DNA from: CAIXYX01 sp043806415
GTDB lineage: Archaea; Micrarchaeota; Micrarchaeia; Anstonellales; Anstonellaceae
DNA: 27,162 nt
Assembly (NCBI GenBank): GCA_043806415.1
Contig: JAZDHB010000023.1
Coordinates: 1-27,162 of the forward strand
Direction of reading: 5' to 3'
Positions 13,783-21,829 of this stretch are shown here, piece after piece; position 1 is the first letter of the stretch, and every line of letters begins with the position of its first letter. The notes under the pieces are model-generated. The model made no database searches. It was given only the letters and a program-made list of their open reading frames with translations, and was not told the origin of the DNA. Both the position numbers and the translations under genes were made by a program.

Positions 13783-14532
13783 ATGGACAAGCTGGTCGCG
13801 CAATGGAAAAAAGACGAACGTGCCATTTTCCGAGGCTGGGATTTCTCATATCTCAAAGGAAGAATGCGAGAATCCAAGCTTCCATGGGATTATGCAAAAT
13901 TAGCCCGAAGACTGATCTCAAAATCAAGCGCGATCTTGGACATGGAAACCGGCGGAGGAGAGATTTTTTCTTCACTTGCCCCATTTCCAAAGCACGCCGT
14001 TGCGTATGAAGGCTATGAGCCAAACATCCCGATAGCGAGGAGAAGACTGACGCCGCTTGGCGTGGGGGTTGTAAGAGCCGATTCGTTTCCATTGCCATTC
14101 AAAGACGCGGAATTCGACCTCGTTCTGAACCGGCATGGTGCCATCGATGCCGCAGAGATTCATCGGATTTTGGAGAATGGCGGCCTCTTCCTGACCCAGC
14201 AGGTAACCGGCTCGGATGGCTTGCACGACCTGGCGAGAGAATTCCGGGCCAAGCGCAAATTCCGCCACATCACACTAAGGGAATACGAAAAACAACTTCG
14301 AGCCGTCGGGTTCGAGATATCAAAATCCCACAAGCACAGCGGCAAGCTGGTTTTCCGAGACGTGGGCGCGATTGTCTATTATCTCAAGGCCATCCCGTGG
14401 GCCGTGCCCGGCTTCAGCGTCGAGGGGAAGCTTTCGCATCTGAAGAAATTGCAAGCAAAAATCGAAAAGGAAAGGAAACTGGAATTCGAGGCTGCGAAGT
14501 TCATGATCCTGGCGCGAAAGCCGCCAATCTGA
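13783..14532 (+). CDS. Class I SAM-dependent methyltransferase
   Basis: 249 aa. SAM-binding motif I appears as SSAILDMETGGGEIFSSL (about residues 47-64), with Glu-rich motif II at AVAYEGYEPN and the later motifs RADSFPLPFKDAEFDLVLNRH and ILENGGLFLTQQV. The C-terminal part is specific (KHSGKLVFRDVGAIVYYLKAIPW). This looks like the UbiE/small-molecule type rather than an RNA methylase, but the substrate is unknown. An ATTTTAAT box at 13753-13760 is 27 nt from the ATG, so the transcript is probably leaderless. The stop lies 3 nt before the convergent M42 gene ends. Confidence 0.85.
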   Translation: MDKLVAQWKKDERAIFRGWDFSYLKGRMRESKLPWDYAKLARRLISKSSAILDMETGGGEIFSSLAPFPKHAVAYEGYEPNIPIARRRLTPLGVGVVRADSFPLPFKDAEFDLVLNRHGAIDAAEIHRILENGGLFLTQQVTGSDGLHDLAREFRAKRKFRHITLREYEKQLRAVGFEISKSHKHSGKLVFRDVGAIVYYLKAIPWAVPGFSVEGKLSHLKKLQAKIEKERKLEFEAAKFMILARKPPI

Positions 14533-14535
14533 CGC

Positions 14536-15585
14536 CTATTCTTTCTCCAGTTCCGCCGCCAACTTCACCAGCAACTCATTCGTCTTCTCGATGTCTTTTA
14601 GCGCGCACACGCCGACGTTGGAGTGGATGTAGCGCGCGGGCACGCAAATGGCGATCGAGGGAATCCCGCCGTGCAGGTTGTACACCGTGCTCGCGTCCGT
14701 GCCCCCGCCCTCCACCACCTCGAGCTGGTAGGCGATCTTGGCTTTGCGGGCCACGCCCATCACCTGCTCGCGCAAAAGCCGGTCCGCCACGTTGCCGGTG
14801 CTCGAAGCCTCCACCAGCGTGATCACCGGCCCCTTCTCCAGCGCCACGCCGCTCACGTCCTCCTCCGATATCTCGGGGTGGTCGCCGGCGATGGAGGTGT
14901 CCACCGCGACGAAGCACCTCGGATGGATGTCCCAGGCCGAGAGGGCCGCTCCCTTGGCGAAGACCGACACCTCCTCCTGCACCGAGCCCACCAGCACCAC
15001 GTCCAGATGCTTGACTTTCTCGGCCAGTTTGAGCAGACAGTAGCAGCCCACCCGGTCGTCGAGCGCCTTGGCGCTGATCTTGTTGTTCTGCAAGCTGCGC
15101 AATGGCATGTCGAAGCCGACGGGCGTGCCGATGCGGATGCCCAGCTTTTCCACCTCTTTTCTTGATTTGGCGCCCAGATCGATGAACAAATCTTTCGTCT
15201 CGGGCACGCGGCTTTCCGCGCCCTTCTTCTGCAGGTGCGGCGGCTTGTGCCCGATCACCCCGTATATCTTCCCCTTCCCGGCCCGGATGACGACGCGCTG
15301 GTTGATGAGCACCCGGTTGTCGATCCCGCCGATCCTTATGAACCGCAGGAAGCCCTTGTCTGTGATGAACTTGACCATGAGGCCGATCTCGTCCATGTGC
15401 GCGGCGAACATCACCGGATGCGCGCCGGCCTTGCTCGAGCGGGCGATGACGTTGCCGATGCGGTCGATGGTCGTCTTGTAGCCCAGCTTGACGAACTTCT
15501 CCTTCATCAGCTTGGCGATCTCCTCCTCCTCGGAGGGCACGCCGAAAGCGTCCACCAGCTCGGCCATGAGTTTCAAATCGGTCAT
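14536..15585 (-). CDS. M42 family metallo-aminopeptidase / endoglucanase-type peptidase
   Basis: 349 aa. M42 (TET-type) peptidases form large hollow dodecamers that trim peptides. Metal and catalytic residues are visible: His63 in AAHMDEIG, the bridging Asp in KALDDRVG, the Glu pair in GSVQEEVSV, Asp in VAVDTSIAGD, and His in RYIHSNVG. The start MTDLKLMAELVDAFGVPSEEEE fits the family; a GGGGTG precedes the ATG by a few bases and a GAAAATAAAG box (15630-15642) lies about 50 nt upstream, so there is a short leader. It is convergent with the methyltransferase gene and divergent from RNase Z. The last 65 bases of this gene recur as a remnant at 12279-12342. Confidence 0.93.
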   Translation of the reverse strand: MTDLKLMAELVDAFGVPSEEEEIAKLMKEKFVKLGYKTTIDRIGNVIARSSKAGAHPVMFAAHMDEIGLMVKFITDKGFLRFIRIGGIDNRVLINQRVVIRAGKGKIYGVIGHKPPHLQKKGAESRVPETKDLFIDLGAKSRKEVEKLGIRIGTPVGFDMPLRSLQNNKISAKALDDRVGCYCLLKLAEKVKHLDVVLVGSVQEEVSVFAKGAALSAWDIHPRCFVAVDTSIAGDHPEISEEDVSGVALEKGPVITLVEASSTGNVADRLLREQVMGVARKAKIAYQLEVVEGGGTDASTVYNLHGGIPSIAICVPARYIHSNVGVCALKDIEKTNELLVKLAAELEKE

Positions 15586-15606
15586 ATGAACACCCCAAAC
15601 ATGTCG

Positions 15607-15616
15607 GGTCCGGACC
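15607..15616. promoter_or_regulatory. Palindrome in the M42 leader
   Basis: Perfect 10-bp palindrome GGTCCGGACC between the M42 TATA-like box and its start codon; overlapping CGGAC...GTCCG arms also exist. It could be an operator or a leader hairpin; GC-rich palindromes this short also arise by chance. Confidence 0.25.
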
Positions 15617-15686
15617 GTCGAGTCCGAGCCCTTTATTTTCGGCGAATTTTCCAGGTCATGCCTCTCCCCTGCTTTCATCCTCACGG

Positions 15687-15694
15687 TATTAAAG
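15687..15694 (+). promoter_or_regulatory. TATA box of the RNase Z gene
   Basis: TATTAAAG centred 27 nt upstream of the ATG at 15718, supporting a leaderless start. Confidence 0.55.
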
Positions 15695-15717
15695 CCCTTG
15701 TTTGCCCAATTCCACCT

Positions 15718-16620
15718 ATGATGAACGTCATGGTCCTCGGCTCCGGCGGCTCGGTGCCGTCCCCTATCCGCAACCTGCCCGCCGTCGCGGTTCAGATCGA
15801 GGGCGACATCGTCCTCTTCGACTGCGGCGAGGGCACCCAGCGGCAGATGATGAAATTGGGCATGAGCTATTCCAAGGTGCAGGCCGTGTTCATCAGCCAC
15901 CTGCACCTCGACCATTTCCTGGGCGTGTTCGGCCTTTCCGAAACGCTTCGCCTGAATGGGCGCACCGAGCCCCTGCCCATCTTCGCGCCGCGCGGCGCCT
16001 CGGCGCTCTTTCACGCTTTCCGGAAATTCGGCATTTTGCAGGTGCACGAGTTCGACGCCGCCGACCTCTCGTCGGGCAAGCCGCTCTTCACCCTCCATTC
16101 GCACGACATCCATGCCTTCGAGGTGGACCACGGCCCGAACCTGGATGCCTTCGGATTCGTGGTGCGCGAGCGTCCGCGCCGGCGCTTCTACGAGGCCAAG
16201 GCCAAGAAGGCCGGCCTCGCGGGCCCGCTCTTCAAGCAGATCGAGAAGGAAGGCTCGCTCATGCTCAAGGGCAAGAAGCTCCGGCTCGAGGACGTCACCT
16301 ATGTGCAGGAGGGCCTCTCCCTCGCCTACAGCGGGGACACGGTGCATTGCAAGAACCTCGCGACGGCCGCGCGCGGCGTGGACCTGCTCCTGCATGAATG
16401 CACGTTCGACGATTCGCTGCGCGAGGCGGCGGACGAGAAATACCACTCCACCGCCTCGGACGCGGCCAACGCGGCCAAGGAGGCGCACGCCAAGCGCCTG
16501 GTGCTCCTGCACGCGAGCGGCCGCTACGGGCTGGACGATCCGGTGCTGCTTGGGCAGGCGCGCAAGATATTCAAGAACACCGAGCTGGCTTCCGACGGCT
16601 GGAGCGTCGAGCTGAAATAA
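15718..16620 (+). CDS. rnz: Ribonuclease Z (tRNA 3' processing)
   Basis: 300 aa, short-form RNase Z length. It cuts 3' trailers from pre-tRNA, needed here because neither tRNA in the window encodes CCA. Metallo-beta-lactamase motifs: LGSGGSVPSPIRNLPA (N-terminal), FDCGEGTQRQMMK, HLHLDH with His61, His63, Asp65, His66, later VDHGPNLDAFGFVV, YSGDT (bridging Asp), HECTF and HSTASDAANAAKEA with LLHAS (last His). A basic insert between (RPRRRFYEAKAKKAGL) is the substrate-binding helix region. Consecutive ATG codons at 15718 and 15721 are both possible; a box at 15687-15694 favours the first. Confidence 0.95.
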   Translation: MMNVMVLGSGGSVPSPIRNLPAVAVQIEGDIVLFDCGEGTQRQMMKLGMSYSKVQAVFISHLHLDHFLGVFGLSETLRLNGRTEPLPIFAPRGASALFHAFRKFGILQVHEFDAADLSSGKPLFTLHSHDIHAFEVDHGPNLDAFGFVVRERPRRRFYEAKAKKAGLAGPLFKQIEKEGSLMLKGKKLRLEDVTYVQEGLSLAYSGDTVHCKNLATAARGVDLLLHECTFDDSLREAADEKYHSTASDAANAAKEAHAKRLVLLHASGRYGLDDPVLLGQARKIFKNTELASDGWSVELK

Positions 16621-16651
16621 AAAATACGTAAAAAACCTTTTGTGTGGTCTG

Positions 16652-17599
16652 ATGGACGTCCTCTCCCCCCTCTCCGATTTCATCCGCCTCAATTACCTCG
16701 TCCCCATGTGGTCGCGCGAGGGCTATACGCCGATCAACACGCTCACCTACGCCCTCATCGCCATCGGCGCGCTCTATCTCATCTGGCGCTACATGGAGAA
16801 GAGGAAAATCCCCATCGACGAGGATTTCACCCTCTCCTGCCTGGCCTGGGTGCTGTTCGGCTCCTCCTTGCGCATCCTCACCGACGCGGTGGATGCCGGC
16901 ACCCTGGCCAAAGCCGTATCATCAGGTGCCCTAGGCGCGTCCTCGTCATTTCTTGCCGGCCCGCTCTCGCTCATCACATCTACCATTTATCCCTTTCTTC
17001 TCTCCTCCCATCTCTTCGACTATCCGGCCACGGGCGTGCTGGACGCCCATCTGCTCAACATCTCGCCGGGCATCTACGTCCTGACGGCCGCGCTCTTCTT
17101 CGCCTCCTTCGCCCTCTCGCGCAAGATGGGCCGCCCCTATTTCTCGGCCTTCTGCGGATTTTCGCTCGGTCTGCTCAACCTCGTCCTTCTCCTCCCCCTC
17201 TTCTCCTACTGGCTTTTCGCCGGCTTCGTGCTCGTCCTCGTCGCCCTGGTGGCGGCCTTCCTGTGGTTCGGCCTTAAATGGCGCACGTTCTGGCAGGTGA
17301 TGCCCGTGCTGGCCCACGCGCTGGACGGCGCCGCCACGTGGGTGGCCATCGACTGGTTCGGGCCCGCCATGGGCATTCCCTATTTCGAGCAGCACGTGCT
17401 TTCGGGGGGCATCGGAAGCGCGACGCCCTTGGGCTTCGGCCTCTTCTTCATCCTGAAAGTGGCCTTCGCGGCCGGCGCGGTCCATCTTCTTTCCAAGGAG
17501 GAGGACACGCGGATGGTGCGCCTGGCCCTGCTCGTCATCATGGTGATCGGCTTCGCGCCGGGCCTGCGCGACCTCTTGCGCATGCTCGCGGGGACGTAG
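16652..17599 (+). CDS. DUF63 family membrane protein
   Basis: 315 aa, archaeal integral membrane protein of unknown function. Seven to eight hydrophobic helices are visible. Family marks: LFGSSLRILTDAVDAG after helix 2, the periplasmic loop with IYPFLLSSHL, HALDGAATWVAIDWF in the centre (conserved His/Asp pair within a helix), and the C-terminal GFAPGLRDLLRMLAG. Intramembrane His and Asp hint at enzymatic or transport function but no activity is known to me. A TTG at 16640 is an alternative start; the ATG at 16652 is 27 nt from an A-rich box after the RNase Z stop. It is close behind RNase Z (31 nt). Confidence 0.88.
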   Translation: MDVLSPLSDFIRLNYLVPMWSREGYTPINTLTYALIAIGALYLIWRYMEKRKIPIDEDFTLSCLAWVLFGSSLRILTDAVDAGTLAKAVSSGALGASSSFLAGPLSLITSTIYPFLLSSHLFDYPATGVLDAHLLNISPGIYVLTAALFFASFALSRKMGRPYFSAFCGFSLGLLNLVLLLPLFSYWLFAGFVLVLVALVAAFLWFGLKWRTFWQVMPVLAHALDGAATWVAIDWFGPAMGIPYFEQHVLSGGIGSATPLGFGLFFILKVAFAAGAVHLLSKEEDTRMVRLALLVIMVIGFAPGLRDLLRMLAGT

Positions 17600-17676
17600 A
17601 AAAAGGAAATCTTTCCCTCATGCCTCATTATCCCCACTATTTTTCATCCCGATTTTCCGGCCCAATGCGCATGAAT

Positions 17677-17685
17677 GTTTATAAA
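17677..17685 (+). promoter_or_regulatory. TATA box of the MBL-fold gene
   Basis: TTTATAAAG; the expected start near 17707 gives a leader of about 23 nt that includes AAAGGGGCG as ribosome binding site before the ATG at 17730. Confidence 0.55.
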
Positions 17686-17729
17686 GACCCACGCCTTATT
17701 GCTCTATCAGTGTAAAGGGGCGTGAAAGC

Positions 17730-18404
17730 ATGAGTAGCATCCAATATCTGGGTCATTCGTGTTTCAAAGTCCAGCTGGACAACATCGTCTGCCTCTTCGA
17801 CCCCGTCGTCTCGAACACCATCGGCGCCAGCTCCCGCAAGATCCCCTCCGCCCTCACTCCCACGGCCATCAAGGAATGCGACCTCATCTTCCTGACGCAC
17901 GAACTGCCGGACCACTGCGAGCCGGACACGGTCAAGACCATCGCCGAGCGCACCTTCGCCTCGGTCGTCGCCCCCAAGCCGGCGCTTGCCAAGATCGACA
18001 TCTCCGACCGGTTCAAGATCGATGTGCGCACCTCGGACAAGTTCACCGTGAAGGGCCTTGACATCGAAGTCATCAAGGCCGTGCATCCCCAGTCCGCCTA
18101 TCCGGTCGGCTTCCTGGTCAAAAGCCCCCGGTACAAGGTGTATCACGCGGGCAGCACCTACTCGTTCCGCGAGATGGCCACGGTGGGCGCGGACATCGCC
18201 ATCCTGCCCATCGGTGGCACCTACACCATGGACCCCTTCGCGGCCGCCAACGTCTGCAAGGAGATGCGGCCCAAATACGCCATCCCGATGCAGTACAACA
18301 CCACCGAGCGCATCGCGCAGGACGTGGCCGAATTCACCAACGATCTGGGCATGACCACAAAGCCGCTCGTGCTGCAGGTCGGCCAGACGGCGAAGCTGCC
18401 CTGA
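17730..18404 (+). CDS. UPF0173-like metallo-beta-lactamase-fold protein with degraded metal site
   Basis: 224 aa. The overall pattern is that of UPF0173 hydrolases: YLGHSCFKV, FDPVVSN, the LTHELPDH motif, then KAVHPQSAYPVGFLV, VYHAGST, AILPIGGTYTMDPFAAA and the closing IPMQYNT. Compared with the family pattern, ligands are changed: in HxHxDH the second His is Leu59 (H57-E-L-P-D61-H62), the Asp of HAGDT is Ser142, and the His of PMHYNT is Gln188. The two-metal centre is probably incomplete, so it may be a binding or regulatory protein, or use another metal arrangement. It is a single gene with its own promoter and ribosome binding site. Confidence 0.8.
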   Translation: MSSIQYLGHSCFKVQLDNIVCLFDPVVSNTIGASSRKIPSALTPTAIKECDLIFLTHELPDHCEPDTVKTIAERTFASVVAPKPALAKIDISDRFKIDVRTSDKFTVKGLDIEVIKAVHPQSAYPVGFLVKSPRYKVYHAGSTYSFREMATVGADIAILPIGGTYTMDPFAAANVCKEMRPKYAIPMQYNTTERIAQDVAEFTNDLGMTTKPLVLQVGQTAKLP

Positions 18405-18515
18405 GAGCCGCCCCGCCGCCCTTGTCGCCCATCCGCCGTTTGCCTTAAAAGTTTGTCTCCCCCAAATGGACGCATCGAATGCCTAATCCATTTCGATTAT
18501 CCGAGGTGTTTTAAA

Positions 18516-18959
18516 ATGATCACGGGAATCCGAATCGACAGCGTCGAAGCCAAGCGCTCCAACAACGAGGAGATCCGCGGGCTGGACGTCAACATCGGCA
18601 TCGACAACGTGAAAACGACCGGCCAGGAGGTCGAGGTGGCCTTCACCTACAACGTGATCTACCGCGAGGCGGTCGGCCACCTCAAGATGTCCGGCTCGCT
18701 CATGTCCCACGAGGACGCCAAGCTTTCCAAGGAGATCTCGGATTCGTGGGCCAAGGACAAGAAGCTCCCGGACTCCTACTCCGAGCTGGTGCTCAACGCC
18801 ATCAACTTCACCTGCGGCACCAACGGCGTGCTCGTGGTGCGCCCGGTCAACCTCGCCCCCCCGATGGTGCCTCCGCGCATCGAGATCGCCAAGGGCCCGT
18901 CCGCTCCGGCCGCGCCTTCGGGCCGCGCCGGGCGCGGCATGGGCGGCGGCTCGTCCTAG
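18516..18959 (+). CDS. Conserved archaeal protein, possible SecB-like chaperone
   Basis: 147 aa. The fold appears to be a beta-rich body (IRIDSVEAKRSNNEEIRGLD, VEVAFTYNVIYREAVGHLKMSG) followed by a helix (LPDSYSELVLNAINFTC) and the ending NLAPPMVPPRIEIAKG with an Ala/Gly/Ser tail. Beta-sheet halves, a helix, and a Pro-rich NL-PP-PP close recall SecB and its archaeal relatives (MJ0357-like), which hold proteins unfolded for export. This is a pattern-level suggestion and needs structure comparison. The ATG at 18516 has GAGGTG (18503-18508) 7 nt upstream; TTAAAA at 18445-18450 is the likely promoter. An ATG-less extension to 18453 is not needed. It is followed by a strong terminator. Confidence 0.6.
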   Translation: MITGIRIDSVEAKRSNNEEIRGLDVNIGIDNVKTTGQEVEVAFTYNVIYREAVGHLKMSGSLMSHEDAKLSKEISDSWAKDKKLPDSYSELVLNAINFTCGTNGVLVVRPVNLAPPMVPPRIEIAKGPSAPAAPSGRAGRGMGGGSS

Positions 18960-18990
18960 AAAGAATAACGGATGGGCCGCGCAGCCGAGA

Positions 18991-19038
18991 AAAAAGAAAG
19001 ACGGGCCCGCCCGGGCGGGCCTTTTTCATTTTTTATTT
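18991..19038 (+). terminator. Strong terminator (GC palindrome flanked by A and T runs)
   Basis: A perfect 18-nt palindrome (19005-19022: GGCCCGCCC/GGGCGGGCC) is preceded by AAAAAAGAAA and followed by TTTTTCATTTTTTA, so the A and T flanks lengthen the stem. It would work in either direction. Confidence 0.85.
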
Positions 19039-19120
19039 GACCCTTTTTTTCAATGCGGTTCTCCTCCTTTCCTCATCCGATTTCCCCGTTATTTCTTTTT
19101 TGGTGGGTGGTGCGGCACCC

Positions 19121-19128
19121 TTAAAAAC
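19121..19128 (+). promoter_or_regulatory. TATA-like box of the secretion ATPase gene
   Basis: TTAAAAAC centred 25 nt before the ATG at 19149, implying a leaderless mRNA. Confidence 0.5.
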
Positions 19129-19148
19129 CGCCTCTCTGTTTTATCCTT

Positions 19149-21788
19149 ATGGCCTGCCGTCCCAGCTACCAAGGCTCCCGCCTGTGCATGGACTGCCTCA
19201 CCTGCGGTCTGGGCCTGGGCACGCCCCAGTGCCTCAACTCCCATTTGCGCACCATCTCCACCCTCGAATCGCCCTGGAAGGTGATGCGCTACGAGGAGGA
19301 GATGATCGTCGATCTGGACGAGGGGGATTCCGCCGTCTTCCTCGAATACGTGGGCATCGTGCGCCAGGTCGAGCAGATTCTTCTCAACAAGGAGATCTAC
19401 GGGCTGGAGTCGGACGACCATTACGAGGAGCGGCGCAAGCTGCTCAAGGAATTCTACGAGACCATGTTCCAGAACCCGCGCCTCGCGGCCCAGATGCTCA
19501 AGGACTATGCCGAGCCCCTGCCCGACCGGCAGGTGTTCCTCGAGGGCTACAAGACCTTCCGCTCGTGGCTGAACGGCATCCTCGACGTCTATCTCAAGTC
19601 GAGGCTCTATCTGCTTTCCCTGCAGGGCGAGGACCTGCGCCAGACCTTCCTTGCGCTTCTCAAGCTCAAGAGCATGCCCTACGCCCAGTCCTTTGTCAAG
19701 AGCGTGCCGCCCAATGCCGCGCTCATCGAGGGCGGCGAGTACGACCTGCCTTTCGGCATCCACGTCAAGATTTACGAAGTGCCCGGTGCGGACTCGTTCC
19801 TTTACACCCAGGCCGACCCGGCCGAGGACCTCCCGCCCGAGCTCACCCATCTTCTGGCCGACGCCATCAGCGACGAGCTCAAGGCCGTAAAGGAGAATGC
19901 GGACTACACCACCATCTTCGACTCCAAGCTGCGCATTTTCCGCCAGAAATTCCTGGATTATGCGTCCGCGCACAACATCCGCATCACGCCGGGCCAGGCG
20001 ACCGCCATGGCGCGCGAGGCGGCCTCCTGGACCGTCGGGCTAGGATCGCCCATCGAGAACCTGGCCCTCGACCGGGACAACCTCACCGACATCTACCTCG
20101 ACGCCGAGAACGCGCCCCTCTATATCGAGCACCAGAAATTCGGGCTCTGCCACACGCTCTGGCAGTACAACCACGAGATGCTTGAGCGGGCGTTCCGCAA
20201 CATCGTGGCCACGCTGGGCGGCTCGCGCCGCTTCGACAAGGACAACCCGGTGGTGGACGTGGTGCTCACGCGCCTCTCGATGCGCTGCCACCTCCAGCGC
20301 CCGCCCGCCACCTTCGGCGATTTGCAGGCGGCCTTGCGCATCATGAAGGAGCAGCCCTTCACCTATTGCGAATACCTCAAGTACAAGTCCTTCACGCCCT
20401 TCTTCGCCGGCTACGACGACATGATGGTGGGCTTGGGCTGCTCCGAGGCCGTGCTGGGCCTGAAAGGTGTGGGCAAGACCGCGTTCACCTCGGCCAAGAT
20501 ATCGGCCATCAACACCAAGCGGCGCATCCTGCCCATCCAGGACATCGAGGAAATCCCCGTGCGCGCGTACCGCAAGCGCGGCTTCCACATCGGCGCCGTG
20601 CGCGTGGCCTCGTCCGACAAGGAGGACGTCGGCGCCCAGAGCTCGGAGCTGGACCTCGTGTCCATGACCAACGCCTCCTTGCGCATGGGCGACGCCTGCG
20701 TCATCATCAACGAGATCCGCTCGCGCACGGCCATCCAGGGCGTCATCAACATGCTCAACACCCAGCCGGGCATCTTCCTGCTCTACAACCTGCACGCCCA
20801 GTCGCTCAAGGACATCCAGGACCGCCTGGAACTGGTGTTCGGCATGCCGGCCGCCTCGATGTACTCGACGGACCGCTATTCCTTCCTCAAGAAGGTGCGC
20901 TTCGGGCGCAAGAGCCGCGTGTACCGCATGCTCGGCTCCCAGTACGAGACCGATCTGGACAAGCACCAGTTCGTGCCCGTGTTCACGCTCGCGCGCGGGG
21001 ACGACATCGAGAAGACCCGGCTTGCCTGCAATTTCTGCGAATTGCCCGAGGCGAATTCTCCCGAGCTTGGCAAATCCGACCTGGGCTCCATCGCCAAGCG
21101 CCTCAAGCTCAAATTCGTGCCCCCCGCCCTCAAGCGCCGCTCGGACGAGACCGGCCTGTCCGTCGAGGATTACGTGATGGAGGCGTTCTACAAGGGCAAG
21201 CTCTACGACCTGATCTACCATGCCTCGCTCGAATACGACGATCCCGACCTCATCGAGCTGGATTTCACCCTCAAATGCCTCAACGCGGCCAACCTCATCC
21301 TCAAAACCCATTCCGGGCAGGAGCCGGACTGGTCGGCGTATGACAAGGAGATGATGGCCAGGTTCGACGAGATATTGCAGGCCGAACTGGACGAGCGGAC
21401 GGAGAATCTCAAGACTACCGGCCAGCGCTCGAAATCCTCCACCCAGGCGGCGCTGACGAAATCCCAGACCCAGAATTCGGCGCGCCCGTCCGGCAAGGCA
21501 AGAACCAAGCCATCCGCGCGTCCATCTTCCGCCGAAGCGGGCGCTTCTTCCCCCGCCTCCAAGGCGGGCGCATCCAGCCCGCAGGCTTCCAAATCCGCCG
21601 CGCGAAAATCGCGCGCATCCGCATCCTCTTCCCGTTCTCCGCTCGTGCCCGACGAGGTGCTTGACGCGCCGGAAGAAGAGAACAGCGTGAAAGACGCGGG
21701 GCCAGGGGAAGAGGTCCCTCTTTCTTCCGATGAGGAAGAAACATCCGGCGGACCGTCATCTGAAGAAGGCGGCGAGAGCGGGCGATAA
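19149..21788 (+). CDS. Type II/IV secretion (archaellum/pilus-type) ATPase
   Basis: 879 aa, long for this family (about 500-600 is usual). GspE/FlaI/VirB11-type ATPases form hexamers at the membrane that drive pilus or archaellum assembly. N-terminus: a Cys cluster (Cys3, 13, 16, 19, 28) that may bind zinc. A helical domain and N-terminal domain follow, with IENLALDRDNLTDIYLD-like family sequence. Walker A GLKGVGKT near residue 440; Walker B ACVIINEIRS near 520 with the Glu; then LYNLHAQSLKDIQDRLELVFG (His-box region). A second Cys pair, ACNFCE, is near 628. Residues about 755-879 are Ser/Ala/Lys then acidic, likely disordered. No membrane platform (FlaJ/TadC) gene or pilin gene lies nearby. 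It stands alone under its own promoter. Confidence 0.88.
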   Translation: MACRPSYQGSRLCMDCLTCGLGLGTPQCLNSHLRTISTLESPWKVMRYEEEMIVDLDEGDSAVFLEYVGIVRQVEQILLNKEIYGLESDDHYEERRKLLKEFYETMFQNPRLAAQMLKDYAEPLPDRQVFLEGYKTFRSWLNGILDVYLKSRLYLLSLQGEDLRQTFLALLKLKSMPYAQSFVKSVPPNAALIEGGEYDLPFGIHVKIYEVPGADSFLYTQADPAEDLPPELTHLLADAISDELKAVKENADYTTIFDSKLRIFRQKFLDYASAHNIRITPGQATAMAREAASWTVGLGSPIENLALDRDNLTDIYLDAENAPLYIEHQKFGLCHTLWQYNHEMLERAFRNIVATLGGSRRFDKDNPVVDVVLTRLSMRCHLQRPPATFGDLQAALRIMKEQPFTYCEYLKYKSFTPFFAGYDDMMVGLGCSEAVLGLKGVGKTAFTSAKISAINTKRRILPIQDIEEIPVRAYRKRGFHIGAVRVASSDKEDVGAQSSELDLVSMTNASLRMGDACVIINEIRSRTAIQGVINMLNTQPGIFLLYNLHAQSLKDIQDRLELVFGMPAASMYSTDRYSFLKKVRFGRKSRVYRMLGSQYETDLDKHQFVPVFTLARGDDIEKTRLACNFCELPEANSPELGKSDLGSIAKRLKLKFVPPALKRRSDETGLSVEDYVMEAFYKGKLYDLIYHASLEYDDPDLIELDFTLKCLNAANLILKTHSGQEPDWSAYDKEMMARFDEILQAELDERTENLKTTGQRSKSSTQAALTKSQTQNSARPSGKARTKPSARPSSAEAGASSPASKAGASSPQASKSAARKSRASASSSRSPLVPDEVLDAPEEENSVKDAGPGEEVPLSSDEEETSGGPSSEEGGESGR

Positions 21789-21829
21789 TAATCCTGCGTG
21801 TCCGGCTCCGGATTTCGCGGTCATTTTTT

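Noticed and set aside
15586..16692. Extension of the M42 frame to 718 codons
   Set aside because: The extra part lies antisense to RNase Z and has no peptidase features; the family start fits 15585.
20040..21311. 423-codon minus-strand frame within the secretion ATPase gene
   Set aside because: Antisense shadow: Val/Gly/His/Glu-rich and without motifs, while the plus strand has Walker A and B.
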